Of a stretch of 64,000 nucleotides of DNA, positions 40,861 through 54,034 are shown piece after piece. The position numbers and the translations under genes were made by a program. The notes under the pieces were generated by a model. It saw only the letters and a program-made list of their open reading frames with translations, ran no database searches and had not been told where the DNA came from. Numbering within the stretch: position 1 is the first letter of the stretch; the number at the start of each line of letters is the position of its first letter. The stretch spans positions 1 through 64,000 of the forward strand of contig WNNJ02001588.1 of NCBI GenBank assembly GCA_012934845.2, in the 5' to 3' direction. The stretch comes from Pomphorhynchus laevis (lineage: Eukaryota > Acanthocephala > Palaeacanthocephala > Echinorhynchida > Pomphorhynchidae).

Positions 40861-43800
40861 CCGAGAATCAATAAATTATTTTTTCGCCTTTTAACTGATC
40901 TGGATACAAATGAAAGATATATATTTTGTAATTAAACACGAGTATCGCAAAAATATAGCAAGTGTTATTAGAATTTCTTTGTAATTTTTACAACTTACAT
41001 TTGTTTACTTTGTTTATCCGGCAACAGGGATTTAACCCCTCGTTCAAAGATTCTAAATTGATTTTTCAAAATTTTAAGATAAACACAAGTATTTGTTGTT
41101 ACTTAATCACTTTTATTAATTTTTTAATCAAAATTAAAGTCTTTTTCATAAATTTGCATTTCTTATTACAAAAATATTTAAGGCAATTAGAAATCTCCGA
41201 TAGAACGATAACATTTATAATTCAAATTTAAATTAAAAATCAGTTTTTATGAATTGACTAACAATTCAATAAATATTTTAAATTTTTATTAAAGAATTCA
41301 TAAATTTTGATTGAAGGCTGATAAAATCACATCGTGCTCCAGCTTATGTTAGTTTTTAAAGGGATTTAACTCACACGAAAACTGTATTAATTTATTTGAC
41401 GTTTCGGCCAATCTCAGAATAAAATGAATAGGGCCACTGAAACGTCAAATAAATAGAGTAAAATGTATTTTAAAAACAAAATTTATTCAAAAAATAAACA
41501 TTGTGTTTAAAAATGTAGAAGCAAATAAAGAGCTGTTGTCAATGAAAGCAAAGTGAATAATAAATTATATATAGTCATTGAAAATATGCAAAATATGTAT
41601 TAAAATATAAGATTTAATAGAGAGCAAGATACAAATGCAGTCGCACTATCAACAATGATTAAGAAAAGTAAAACTAAAATTTAGTTACATATGCATGATA
41701 ATCGTAAAATAGTAATCTAAAAGAGAATATCTGGTTATAAAATGTCTAGTCAGAATAAGAATATCAAAATGTACTGAATTGAAAGTGTTGAACTTCTACA
41801 ACTAAATCAAATTCGTTGTTACTTACAATGAAAGGTTAACAACTGATTCAATAGTTGCATCGAAAAACATTCTAAACATCGAAATTATTTATGAAAATAA
41901 AGTATGAAATTATAGCTGATTACGATAATAAACATGCAATTTCAAACAAATTCGCTATGACAAGAAAACTTACTTTCAATTATGCTGTTTGTATATGGAA
42001 AGTAAGCGATCAGGTACAAATGATCGAACCCCCAAACAATTCACTTGTTCATGAAATAATTTACCGAATCTATCAAATCTTGTGAGCTTACGTAAATATG
42101 TGATTTAAAGTAATCATAATAGGGTTGATGATAATGATCTATTCATTTGTTAGATTAAAAATGGCTTTGATCCATCATCTGCATCTGAAATTGATTCATG
42201 CTACCAAAATATCTAAGAATCTTATATTAATTACGATCTCTCAAATGGATGAATTTAATGATGTTTCCAGGAGGACCGTTACATAACATAGAGTTGAACG
42301 CGAAATATTTGTCTAACACTAAATAAAGTGGAATTGAAATCCGATGTAGAAGAATTTATAACGATTAGCTCGCAGAAGTGAACTTACAGAAGTGAAATAT
42401 CTTTACCGTAAACTACAGTCGAAGAGATTAGAGAAAATAAGCATGACAAGAATATTTTAAACCGATAAAAAACTTTATAATCAATGGGAGTATACGCAAT
42501 TCAACAAAAATGGTCAAAGGCCTTTGAAAAACGTAATTCGCAACATACATGATCTAATCAGCCATAAACGGTTGCTTAGTAATTAGTAAATATTCACAGT
42601 ACTCTAGTTGAAGGGGGTGAGCTTTACACCTTGAGAAAACTTAAAGACAAAGTCAAAGTTCATCTCAAGTTCTTTTACTAGAATAGAATATAGCATATGT
42701 TAAAATGGAGAGGTGATCAACACCATCATCAGGTATTAAAACATCACTGTGGACATAAATATTGTTTTTGCTTTGGAAATTTACAGTGAAAGCATTTTTA
42801 CTGTATAAAACATTTTTAATGGTAAAAGTTATAACTGAGATCGCACTGATAACTTTGAGGCATGTTGTATGTAAAGACATGTTTCACTGGGCAAACACAA
42901 AGCTGGGGTTGTAGAAATAGCGAATAATTGAAAAGTATGAACTTAAGTTGACACAATGTCTCTTTATTATCAATCGCAGGACCTTCACTACTTTGCAGAA
43001 AGTGGTATAATTCAAAATAAGTTAAATATAATCGATATGAGGAATGATGTATATGGACAACAAATGCAAACTCATTAAATCGTACAGAGATGTTTAAAAA
43101 ATGTGAACATGCTATTTATCGCCTTGATAACTGCATTAAAAAATACTTCATCGAAATATTTTGTAATAATGACTAACGATTAAACACATTTATTAAGCAA
43201 AATGCAACATGAAAAAGCTTCTTAAACAACGTCTGCGTTTGCAGCAGACTTTATTACTTAACGCTGTCACAATAGATTAGCTGAAACTTTGAAATCCAAA
43301 TGCTGTACAAAAGCGATACTGAAATGATGCAACTCTAGTTGATAAAAATCACGTTCTAAAAGACATATGAACGAACGTAAAATTTCTGAACCTGACTTTG
43401 GATGCAATGTTTTACACATAGGATATGAGTTCGAAGGAAATGACATTGTTCATGATGGGTAAAACATGATAACTGATTTTGCACATAGATACGAAATATT
43501 TTGAGTTCGAATGAATTAATATTGTGCATTATGGTTTTTAAATTCTGGATATATATGTTGCCAATGTTAATTACAGATAAAATAGGGTCAATGTAGAAGA
43601 TATACTGGTTTTAAAGATTGACTGATATAATCATTCTGTCGATAGTCCCAAAATCTAAAGTTCTTTCCTCATTTATATGACGAAAGAAACTTTCCGGGAG
43701 ATAATCCAGCTCTCTGTAAAATATGGTGACACAAGATTTAACTGTTATATAGTTCTACAATTAAGATGATTTATATGATATCAATATTAAAGAATGACCC

Positions 43801-43958
43801 TTGAATCAAAAGACACTCAATAACTAAAATAGACGTTCACAAAAAGAGTCTTGGTTATTAAAGTTCTTACAATCTAATATACATACAAACTCGTTTTGAA
43901 CTTTTTTAGCTGTTAAATTAAGTACTTACATCAATATTCAATTATCTATAACGAATTT
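40861..43958. other. Long AT-rich region without recognised genes
   Basis: No domain, RNA gene or known element seen over about 3.1 kb; open frames are short. It includes the inverted repeat at 41391-41453. A slow drift in composition (more G, frequent gaa/atg words) from 41800 to 43900 hints at old duplicated sequence, but nothing can be named. Confidence 0.5.
41391..41453. repeat. Inverted repeat with GAAACGTC ends
   Basis: TTTATTTGACGTTTC (41391-41405) and its exact complement (41439-41453) enclose 33 bases that also contain GGCC near each side. GAAACGTC-AAATAAA resembles Penelope-type 3' ends, so this may be two such ends head to head. Confidence 0.75.
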
Positions 43959-45277
43959 AATAACGACAACCTAATAACGACAACCTAATAACGACAACCT
44001 AATAACGACAACCTAATAACGACAACCTAATAACGACAACCTAATAACGACAACCTAATAACGACAACCTAATAACGACAACCTAATAACGACAACCTAA
44101 TAACGACAACCTAATAACGACAACCTAATAACGACAACCTAATAACGACAACCTAATAACGACAACCTAATAACGACAACCTAATAACGACAACCTAATA
44201 ACGACAACCTAATAACGACAACCTAATAACGACAACCTAATAACGACAACCTAATAACGACAACCTAATAACGACAACCTAATAACGACAACCTAATAAC
44301 GACAACCTAATAACGACAACCTAATAACGACAACCTAATAACGACAACCTAATAACGACAACCTAATAACGACAACCTAATAACGACAACCTAATAACGA
44401 CAACCTAATAACGACAACCTAATAACGACAACCTAATAACGACAACCTAATAACGACAACCTAATAACGACAACCTAATAACGACAACCTAATAACGACA
44501 ACCTAATAACGACAACCTAATAACGACAACCTAATAACGACAACCTAATAACGACAACCTAATAACGACAACCTAATAACGACAACCTAATAACGACAAC
44601 CTAATAACGACAACCTAATAACGACAACCTAATAACGACAACCTAATAACGACAACCTAATAACGACAACCTAATAACGACAACCTAATAACGACAACCT
44701 AATAACGACAACCTAATAACGACAACCTAATAACGACAACCTAATAACGACAACCTAATAACGACAACCTAATAACGACAACCTAATAACGACAACCTAA
44801 TAACGACAACCTAATAACGACAACCTAATAACGACAACCTAATAACGACAACCTAATAACGACAACCTAATAACGACAACCTAATAACGACAACCTAATA
44901 ACGACAACCTAATAACGACAACCTAATAACGACAACCTAATAACGACAACCTAATAACGACAACCTAATAACGACAACCTAATAACGACAACCTAATAAC
45001 GACAACCTAATAACGACAACCTAATAACGACAACCTAATAACGACAACCTAATAACGACAACCTAATAACGACAACCTAATAACGACAACCTAATAACGA
45101 CAACCTAATAACGACAACCTAATAACGACAACCTAATAACGACAACCTAATAACGACAACCTAATAACGACAACCTAATAACGACAACCTAATAACGACA
45201 ACCTAATAACGACAACCTAATAACGACAAACTAATAACGACAACCTAATAACGACAACCTAATAACGACAACCTAAT
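43959..45277. repeat. 14-bp minisatellite, nearly perfect
   Basis: About 94 copies of TAACGACAACCTAA in direct tandem with essentially one internal variant (a C to A change near 45230). The strand is strongly asymmetric: one strand has no G except the single G per unit. Homogeneity contrasts sharply with the 16-bp array at 30.3 kb and implies recent expansion or gene conversion. Confidence 0.97.
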
Positions 45278-45462
45278 ATATAATCGAGAATATCGACAAC
45301 CTTAAAGTTCTAACAGATGTTACAAAGTACAAGATAACTAATCACAATCTTAAACACAATTAAAATTGCGCGTTCAACCTACAATCAAATCAAGATTTAT
45401 TAACGTAACTACAATAACATCAAGTATATCAAGTGTATCATTGCGCTTTTGCCATCGGAAAT

Positions 45463-46531
45463 GACGACTTCAGAACGCTGCTGTTCATGCAATGGAAACA
45501 ACGCCTTATGTAAAAGTTGTAGTTGTGTCAATGAAGGCGCGCCTTGTATGGGGTGTTTGCGTTCAAAGAATGGAAGGTGTCACAATGACGGATTGCGGTT
45601 ATCTTAAAAGCAAGTATCCTCAGTAGAAACTATACCCATCACAAATTATCAGTCGCTTTCCCCCTTTCAATATGATTCTTGCAATCCAATAATATCGGAT
45701 TTTGTCACGCATGAAATTAAATGTACGAATGAAAATTGTAGTCTACACAGTTATCAGGGTCCCCGTATGGATATCCCGTGAGTTCTTTCAGCAAGACTTC
45801 TTGTGCGGCACATGTGCAGCTTCGAAAATCTCTTATATTATCTTATATGAAAATCTCTTTTTTAGGAGGAACTGAAAAAGCAAGAAGGGTTGAATAGAAG
45901 CTTAGAGTCTGATTTTGCAGCTCTTAAGCTTTCAATACCAAAATCTTCTTCTCAACACATAGAAAACATTTCAAAACGTTCCTTTGCAGAGGTTGTTCGA
46001 CGCAAAGTTACACGGTCAGTAATTGCTGCTTCTTCGGCATCAGTCCAAAATAATAGCCCACTTAATATCATTAAAGCTTGCGAATTACAGGCGAAACGCT
46101 CAAATACAGTTATTATTTGAAATTTACCAATTTCTGAGGACGAACAAAAATCTATTCAGGCTTTATTCAGGGAGATTGGTTTTGTTTTACCAGCAGACAA
46201 AAAATTCTCGTTTTTCCGACTTTCTGCGAAGCGGAGTGATGTGCCTCCGTGGCTCTTAATTTCTCTAGATGGACATTCGGTACATACTATCATTCGATCA
46301 GCTCACCGTTTGAAATCGTCGGTTCTTTTCCAGAGAGTATACATTCAATTAAATTTGTCCCCGGCGGTACGTGAGATTCAAAACGCGTTGCGCGCCGAAC
46401 TTAAAAAGAAACGCCTGGCTGATCCGTCTTGCATATATCGCATAAGAAATACTCGCGTTTTGAGAGTGGGTGAGACTACAGCTAGTACTGAGGAAACTAG
46501 GTCTGGGATAGAAAATTCTTCGCCTATATGA
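45463..46531 (+). pseudogene. APE-type LINE ORF1 with cysteine clusters
   Basis: It starts at MTTSERCCSCNGNNALCKSC followed by CSCVNEGAPCMGC, a CXC-rich cluster similar to the one at the start of R-alpha. A second cluster, KCTNENCSLHSYQGP and DFLCGTCAAS (45711-45830), may be a PHD-like finger. After a basic, serine-rich linker (SKRSFAEVVRRKVTRS) comes an RRM-like domain: NTVII, NLPISEDEQKSIQALFREIG, VYIQLNLSPAVREIQNALRAELK and SCIYRIRNTRVLRV. Such ORF1 proteins bind the element RNA. At least three frame breaks are present. Whether the first cluster belongs to this LINE or to another truncated element is uncertain. Confidence 0.6.
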
Positions 46532-46599
46532 CTATGGGAAGATCCTATCCCTTTCTCTGCTTCCTCAATAGTTACTAATTTTGATTTCTCGAAGGTTAG

Positions 46600-49500
46600 C
46601 ATTCTTTTATTTAATGTTGAAGGCTTATCATCTCTGCTTCATCTGGGTTTGGCCTCGTGAATTCAGCGTTTTGATGCCGTAATTTTGAATTAGACTTTTA
46701 GTCTGAATCACCTTTCTCCACAAGAGTTCTATACCTTTGACCTACCTGCTTGCTCACATGGTAGAGGTCGTTCATTCGGTAGTGTTATACTAGCAATAAA
46801 GTGTTTGCCTTCATATTGGTCTCGCTCTGTCTCAGATAATTGCATTTGCCTTGTAACTCCTTATCTGGTTATCATTGACGTTTATTTTAATGCCGACTTC
46901 TCTGCGGTTGACATTATTGATGAACTTTCACAGCTTTGTTCTAATTTGCCATCTAATTCAAGAGTTTTTGTTGGTGGTGATTTTAATGCAAAATATTCAA
47001 TTCCACACAGCCCGAAACTTAAACAGCTTATTAGTTACTTTGCATCTATGAACTTAAAACTTTGTATCCACGCTGAGAAATGGTCTTATGAGTGTTATCG
47101 CTCGAGAAGTTTATTAGATTTTGCCTTTTCTAATTGCGAGGTAACGAAGATGAATACCATGCTTGTCTCTGAATGGTCTTTGATACGCAAGCATAAGCCG
47201 GTAAACTGTATAGTCAATTTTCATTCTCAGATATTAGAATCTCCAACTAGATCGCGTCACTCTCGTATTGTGTATCCCGAGTCTTTAAATATCCATGTGG
47301 TTCTTAAAGCTTATTCTCTTATGTCAACAGGTCAACATCATGAGAGTGCTGATCTTTTGACTGCGGCAATAGTTCAGAGTTGTCGTTCGTCTTCCAGTCG
47401 GCGCTTCACGAGTCGTCCTTTTAATTATCGCAAGTGGCCTATCCTGCAAGAAATGCAGCAAACACTGCTTAGGATGTCTCGCAATTGTGGTAGTGGGCAT
47501 TCTACAAAAGAAGGCTTATCTGCTTGCCTGATCTCGGTGATCTTGTGCCGATACTTCTTCGAACTTACATTCTGAGGCTAGTTGCTTTAAACTATTAGTG
47601 TAGTGTTGAATATCTTCTGCCTCTTCTTGTCTTCTCGCGAATAGTATATATCGAGCATAAATGACATTGGTCGGTCGCTCAAACATCGATCGAAGCGTCT
47701 TGATAGTTTCTGCATAATCAGACAGTTGTTAAATTGACTTGAAAATTTGAGGAGAAACGTAATTACGCAGTAACGTTAATCGAATCTCACACGGAGCTCC
47801 GATTTGTTCGATAAACGCTTCGAATGTTGATAGCCAATGTTTCCAAATATCCGCTCCGTTTGGGTCTTCTGTGTCTATTGTAAGTTTACTTGGCTGCAGA
47901 TATCGTGCATAATCAACGTTCGCCAATCCGTTTCCGACTGGGTCCATCTTGACAACAAATGCTCACACAAATGTTTTCAATAAATTGTTAAGATCCAAAG
48001 TGAGGCTAAAGTAGCTTTATTGAAAACATCTACAAAACAAATAACATTAAAACACAAGTTAGTTAATTTACGACATGGGCATTCTACAAAGGAGGCTTAT
48101 ATTGTCCTTCGACGGGTTTATACCAAAATACTGAAGACTTTTCACCGGGATCGTTTGTACGCAGAAGAGTGTCATCGATTAAGTTTAGCAGAGAGCTTTC
48201 CATGGAAAGTCCATTCTAAACATCCTAATAAAATCATGTATTTAGTTCCGCTTTCCAAGTGGTTTGATCACTTTCGCTCTTTCCTTTATCTCGATGATCT
48301 ATCGTTGTCATTGCCAGCTAATAATTTTGATTTTGACAGTTTCTCTGGTTTGATTGATAGACCCTTTTCCATTGATGAAATTGAAGGATGCCTTGCGCGG
48401 ATGCATGTGAAGAAAGCTAGTGGTCCGGTTAATCTCTGCGTGGAGCAACTCCGAGCTACATTCCACTTATTTGGCAGCTATTGGACCTTAATGTTCAATT
48501 ATCTACTCTATGGATCCTGTTTGTTTTTCTCTTGGAAAGAGGAGACAGTGAAATTCCTATATAATGGCACCGGTTCTTTGGAATCTCCAGACTCTTATCG
48601 CGGGATTTTCCTTTTAAACTACGTTTATAAATTATTGTCATTTGTATTAACTTCTCGACTAGCTAAGCACTGTTCTTCGTTATTGCCTGAAGAACAATTT
48701 GAATTTCGGCAGGGCCGCTCGACTTGTGATGCTATCAGTCTAGTGCGTTCTTCTGTAGTCAACTGTATTTATAATAAAAATTCATTATATGCCATCTTTA
48801 TTGATTTTCGTAGAGCATTTGGCTCAGTCAATCGAAATATCCTTCTTTCCAAGCTGCATAATAATTGTAATCTTCGTGGGCGCTTTCTTCGCCTACTAGA
48901 TGAGATTCTATTACCTAACCGAGTTAAGGTATTCGATAATTTAGCATACTCTGACTTCTTCACAGTTAATCATGGCGTATTGAAGGGTGACCCAATCAGT
49001 CCTCTATTATTTTCAATCTTCGTTTTTGATTTACCATCGCTTATACGGTCTTTTGCAAACGAGGTTGAGTTGGCGCTATATGCTGACGATCTTGTGATCC
49101 TGACAAGAAACGTAGGCACGGCTCAAAAGGCACTCGATGGCTTGACTGTATTTTGTAGTCGGAATGAACTAGACATTAACATTTCAAAATCAAAGGTAGT
49201 GAAGTTCCGCGGTGGTGGTCGTTTATCCAAGCATGACTCGCTTTTTATAAAGTCTCAGAGACTATAGTTCTGTACTAATTATAAGTATCTTGGCGTTCTA
49301 TTAACGTCTAGATGGTCTTTTACCGCGCATCTTGAGGCTAAATCTTCAAAGATTGCAATTAAAACTGATTCATATCCTCAACTGAGGAAGCTGTTGTTTG
49401 ATGGAGCGTTGAGATATTTCGAGTTAATGCTTATAGCAATTATTCATTACGGGTTGGCAACATTCTGGGAGAACCTCACTGAGTTAAATTTTAGACAGAT

Positions 49501-50120
49501 TGATAAGTGTCAGGCCCGATTTTTGAAACATATAGTTGGAGTATCCAATAAATGTAGTACGACAGCAATCACATACTTGGCAAAAATAAAGCCGCTTAGT
49601 GTCCGACTATGTAGTAGTCTTAGATGTGTTCAAACGTCTAGTTATCTTCAACATTTGGTAGCTCTTGAGACTAAATTCTTAAACGTTGATCATGATTTAG
49701 CCAATTCTCCTGTGTACCTGCAAAACAGTTGGAGATCACCGTCAAATGTGAAACGTCCATTGATATGGAAGTTATCTATTCATGGTTTTCATGATAACTA
49801 CTGTTGCCGACTTCTCGCTTGTCATCGCCGTGATTCTTCTTTATATGCCGCTTCTGTGCTTCTTCCTGTGATGCCTTGCTCCATGCTCTAGCCTGCCCTC
49901 ACCTCAGTCTTATGTCACTTCAAGAGATTAATGATCTTCGTCATTGATTAACAAACGACGCATGAAGAAGACAATCTGTATACTTCAAATCTTGATGATT
50001 CTGTCTAATTTCTTATTTTTAAATTATTTGCCTAGCCGAAAGGCGGAACGGGAAATAAAACTCTGTATAATTGTTAATAGGTGTCTCCGATTGTCATTGT
50101 AAATAAGGCGGAGAGACCAT
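46600..50120 (+). mobile_element. APE-type LINE ORF2 and 3' end
   Basis: The endonuclease begins near 46605 (LLFNVEGLSSLLHLGLAS), continues with GRGRSFGSVILAIK, then VFVGGDFNAKYSIPHSPK (catalytic DFN, 46960-47010) and RSLLDFAFSN. After an inserted Gypsy gag piece (47525-48070) the reverse transcriptase runs 48020-49267: KASGPVNLCVEQLR, SYRGIFLLNYVYKLLS, FEFRQGRSTCDAISL, AIFIDFRRAFGSVNR (motif A), GVLKGDPISPLLFSIF (motif B) and LALYADDLVILTR (motif C). A C-terminal domain continues to 49891. The 415-codon RT frame is intact in all catalytic motifs. Only about five breaks occur over the whole ORF2. The 3' end is near 50120. Confidence 0.75.
47525..48070 (-). mobile_element. Ty3/Gypsy gag fragment inserted in LINE
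   Basis: The minus strand reads MDPVGNGLANVDYARYLQPS, then DIWKHWLSTFEAFIEQIG and LTLLRNYVSPQIF, and downstream pieces such as QEEAEDIQHYTNSLK. This is the capsid region of a Ty3/Gypsy gag. It lies between two copies of a LINE segment (about 47496-47519 and 48072-48094, GGGCATTCTACAAA...GGCTTAT) that look like a target duplication. The fragment is a broken fossil with only gag and some leader. Whether it belongs to the same family as the element at 2.3-11.2 kb is not decidable here. Confidence 0.65.
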
Positions 50121-52627
50121 TTTATCCGATTTTGATCCATATTTCGGTAGCACGGGGATATCAAGGATTATACAATATAAAAAAATAGTCACAAATCGCT
50201 ATTTGTTTAATCATTAGGTGGTAAAAAATATGTAGATTCATTCAAAACAAAATCAACAAAAAATTTATTAATAAAAATAGTCCAGCTATGACGCTCTTAC
50301 CAATTATGACGCTCATAATCATATCAATTATGACGCTATCACTCAAAACAAAATTAAATAAAATTGATTTTATATATTTATAAAAAATGTAATTAAAAAT
50401 GTAATTATATATTTATAAATGTAATTATTGTAATCTCATTCACAAATGAGATTACTAAGATTTATTTTATCTAAGATTTATTCTATAAATATTATTACAT
50501 ATTATAAGATTAAAAATAATTGTAATCAAATGACACCAAGTACTTACAAAATAGTACGTTTATCATAGATATCCAGTGAAGTGAACGATTTAAAGTTTAC
50601 ATCAACAAATTCTCTAAACAGACGTGTTATCATTCTTACAAAATTGTAAAGAACTAAGTTACAAAAGTTTATTAAGACAAAGAAAAATATTTCTTATTAA
50701 ATTCTATAATTTTAGTAAATTTTAGTAACTACTAAAACCACATAAGTTATTTTATCAAAATTTTAATAAAATTATAATTTCAATTCACCAATTGAATAGT
50801 CATTCAAAATACGAAACATTGTTTCTCAAAAAATTCTCGAGTATAATATCTAAAAAATTGATGCAACGCCATAACAGACGCTGAATGACGATCAAGATAG
50901 ATCCGAAACATTTAGGCTTTTAATAAATAAATATTTCCCTTCACAAAATGGTTATATCTAATAAGCGATTCGGGATCGATTTAAACAGATCCCATATATA
51001 AATAGTCAATTATAGAACTAAAACGAGAACAAGAACATGATTATTTATCATGTACACTTACTGGCAACGTTTAGTCAAATTGTCTACGTCGAATCGACAT
51101 GAATAATATTAGTCAAACCAATTTACAGCCAGCGAACATAAAAGTTCTTAAAAAGGCTTCAAGAAAATATTTGAAATAAAATATTAAAACATTGAAATAT
51201 GGATATTCTATTAGGCCAATATTCAATTATTGTGTCACCACAACATCTATAAAACCAGACTTTCCCAAAACCATATGTTAAAAAAATAGTATATTAATTG
51301 GCATATATAATTAAAAAATTTTGTATTATAAAATTTGATAAAAAATCAGTGCGTTAGCACAGACTTGTTAAGCACCGAATGTTCTTTGTGTAATTTCAAC
51401 AATTTTGTAAATTATTGACAAACAATTTACAAAACTTTTGAAATATTTTTAAAATTTAACTTTAAAATAATATTATTTTACCGCAATTTTTTATTATGAA
51501 AATGTAACTCATTAGCAATTTAAAATTTATTAATAAAATATTATAACTTGAATGAACAGTTCAAATCTCTAAATCTGCATTTGCATAAGTTTTAATTTAC
51601 ACAACAGATATCATTTAAGTTCTCCTTTATGAATAAATTGACCATACCACTGTACATTGGATTGTACTGTTAAGAGAGTACAATAAGTTATTTTTATGAA
51701 TAAATTGACCATAAAACTGTACATTGAGTTGTACTGTTGAGAGAGAAACGATACCTTTTTCAGAAGGCTTTTAATGATGTTGCATTATTTAGACACTTTA
51801 ATTTTTAAAATGTAACTAATGAGCAATTTAAAATTTATTGAATTATTGAAAATCAGAACGTAGTGCAGAAAATTGTACTGTTAGAAAAACGTTTCTACAA
51901 AATCATAAAAACAGAAAATGTAATTTAAGCTTCAGTTCTACTTACATTCGACGAGCATTACCAGAAAATACTATTGAAGTATGAGCATTAAAGTAAGTAT
52001 CGTAGAAATGTCTAAACGTTAAATAATTAAAACGTAAAAGCGAGGTAATACGTCGGAAATATATACATAACCTTATTACTTAGACATTTAGTTTGACATT
52101 TATTTTATCATTTATTATGTGTTTATCAGCCATCTTACAAAAAAAATGATTAAAAAACCAAAACGTTTCTCTCTCATCATAGCAATATAACCAAAAGTAT
52201 ATTATTGAGAGCTACAAACACAGCAATTTAAAATTATCCTGCCATAAAAGCTTCAACAATAAAAATGTATTATTAATTTATCTGATCAGAAAAATGAACT
52301 TATTTTATGTTAATTTGGTTCAAAGTTTTGATTTTAATGTAATTTTGTAATATTTTTAAATATATAACTTTTAATAATATTATTCAACTACAATTCTAAA
52401 TTATTGCAAAAGGAAAATGTTTATATTTTGAACTTTATCCATGATACCTTGATCCACAAAATCAACATTGAGCTATTTAAACAAATTATAAATTATCGGC
52501 ACAAATATGATCACTAATTGTGAATAATAAATAACACAATAGAAACCTTATTTAACTGACATCATATCACTAGTTAATAAATAGAAATATTTACAGCTTA
52601 AACACACAAAATCCGTTAAAGTGATTA
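50121..52627. other. AT-rich intergenic DNA with local duplications
   Basis: No gene recognised. A hairpin GTAATCTCATT/AATGAGATTAC lies at 50430-50455. A diverged tandem duplication of about 75 bp (TTTATGAATAAATTGACCAT...) occurs at 51627-51760, and a block (tgtaact..gagcaatttaaaattt) at 51505 and 51812. Sequence at 52310-52570 resembles 56390-56510 beyond the following LINE. Confidence 0.55.
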
Positions 52628-53125
52628 CAGCTAATTACAATTGATTACAGCTAATTACAATTGACTCAGCTAATTACAATTGATTGCATCTAATGACACA
52701 TTGCCGTCGACAACATATTACCGTCGGAAACCCTTTGGCGAATGGAAGGGGCAAAACTTGGTATTTGCCCGCATTGTAACAGGCCAATCGCACTTACAAA
52801 ATTCGGAAATGTACGTTTTCACTGGAGTTTTGGTGTCCGGTGCCCAGGCACTAGCTGCGCTTCGATTGTTGATTACACACCCAATATTTCCTCCCATGTG
52901 AAACTTACAGCCGAACGTCAAACCTACAAAGGATCTGAAATGGCTTCGACCAACGACGTTTCCCACAATTTTAACGCATATGAAACGCTTCACCGTATTT
53001 GGGCATCACCAACGCTGACAGTAAGACGAATCCCTTAAAGTTTACGAAATAAAGCAGGTCGCATTTTTACCAATCTTATTGAGGAGGCACTAGAACATAA
53101 ATCGCCATATAGCTGGACTAGTCTT

Positions 53126-53930
53126 TTGGGGTTCGCAAAAGTGTGCCCATCAGCTCATTCAGGTGATCACCGAAATGTACGAAAACATATAGAGAATGCA
53201 CTAAAGTCAGCCGAAAACAGGCAGTTTGACACTTCCTTTCTCACGCATGTTTGTGCTCAACAAACGGCCCGATATAAACACGACAAATCAAAGACAATGA
53301 CAATCAAACTTGTGCGGCAGGGAAACTACGGCAAGGCAATGAAACGAAAATCTTCGTCACGGCTGACGCCGTTCACAGAACAGACATACCGTAAGCTCAC
53401 AGATTTGCACCCACCCGGTAAAGGTATTATAACCTTAATCCCAACGGCTGAACACGGTATTGTCATCGATTCGGATACCGTTCGTGATTCAATTTTCTCA
53501 TTCCCCTCTGCATCGTCAACAGGTTGTCTGGGTTTAAGAGCCGAACACCTCGGAAAATTGGGTATGGGCGAAAGTGGATGTTTCGAACGCTTTTAATACA
53601 GTTGACATGCAATGCTTTATTGACGCAGTCGACATTGAAGCACCTTATATCGGACCGTGGATCAAATGGTGCTACTCGCAACCATTAAAATTACGATTTG
53701 GAGCAGCAAAAAGCCTTACATCGTCAGCAAAAGTACAACAAAAGGACCCTCTGGGCCCATTCCTTTTCGCACAGGTAATCCAACCAATTATTCGGAAAGT
53801 CGACTCGGTTACAGGTATCGGTTTTAACAAGTGGGATTTAGACGATGGAATAATTGGAGGTGAACCCAATGCAGTTGCTATCACATTAAACATGATTGCA
53901 AATGAGCTGGAAAAATCGGACTATCAATGA
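53126..53930 (+). pseudogene. R-beta reverse transcriptase segment
   Basis: Two overlapping frames (53126-53596 and 53574-53930). The first ends FSFPSASSTGCLGLRAEHLG, the standard lead into RT. The second carries VDVSNAFNTVDMQCFIDAV (motif A), AKVQQKDPLGPFLFAQVIQP (motif B, usually QQGDPLGP) and NKWDLDDGIIGGEPNAV (motif C). The family motif C is YLDDG; here Tyr is Asp but both catalytic aspartates remain. The RT region between RAEHLG and VDVSNAF is much shorter than in relatives, so an internal deletion of part of the fingers is likely. This would make the copy inactive. Confidence 0.7.
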
Positions 53931-54034
53931 ATTGGCAAAAAACCGAATTAATAGGCTACACAGAAGCAATTATCTCAACGCAGACAAAATAGTCTCACTC
54001 TCCACATAATAAGTCTGACGGCAATTTTACTCTT

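Noticed and set aside
41891-42085. 64-codon open frame in the 41-44 kb region
   Set aside because: Length is within chance for the region and no domain or splice context is visible.
22274-45277. Regular arrays resembling CRISPR
   Set aside because: Units are contiguous 13-, 14- and 16-bp repeats without unique spacers, and the genome is eukaryotic.
43959-45277. Interstitial telomeric repeat
   Set aside because: The 14-bp unit does not match known animal telomere repeats such as TTAGGG or TTAGG; kept only as a speculation in the findings.
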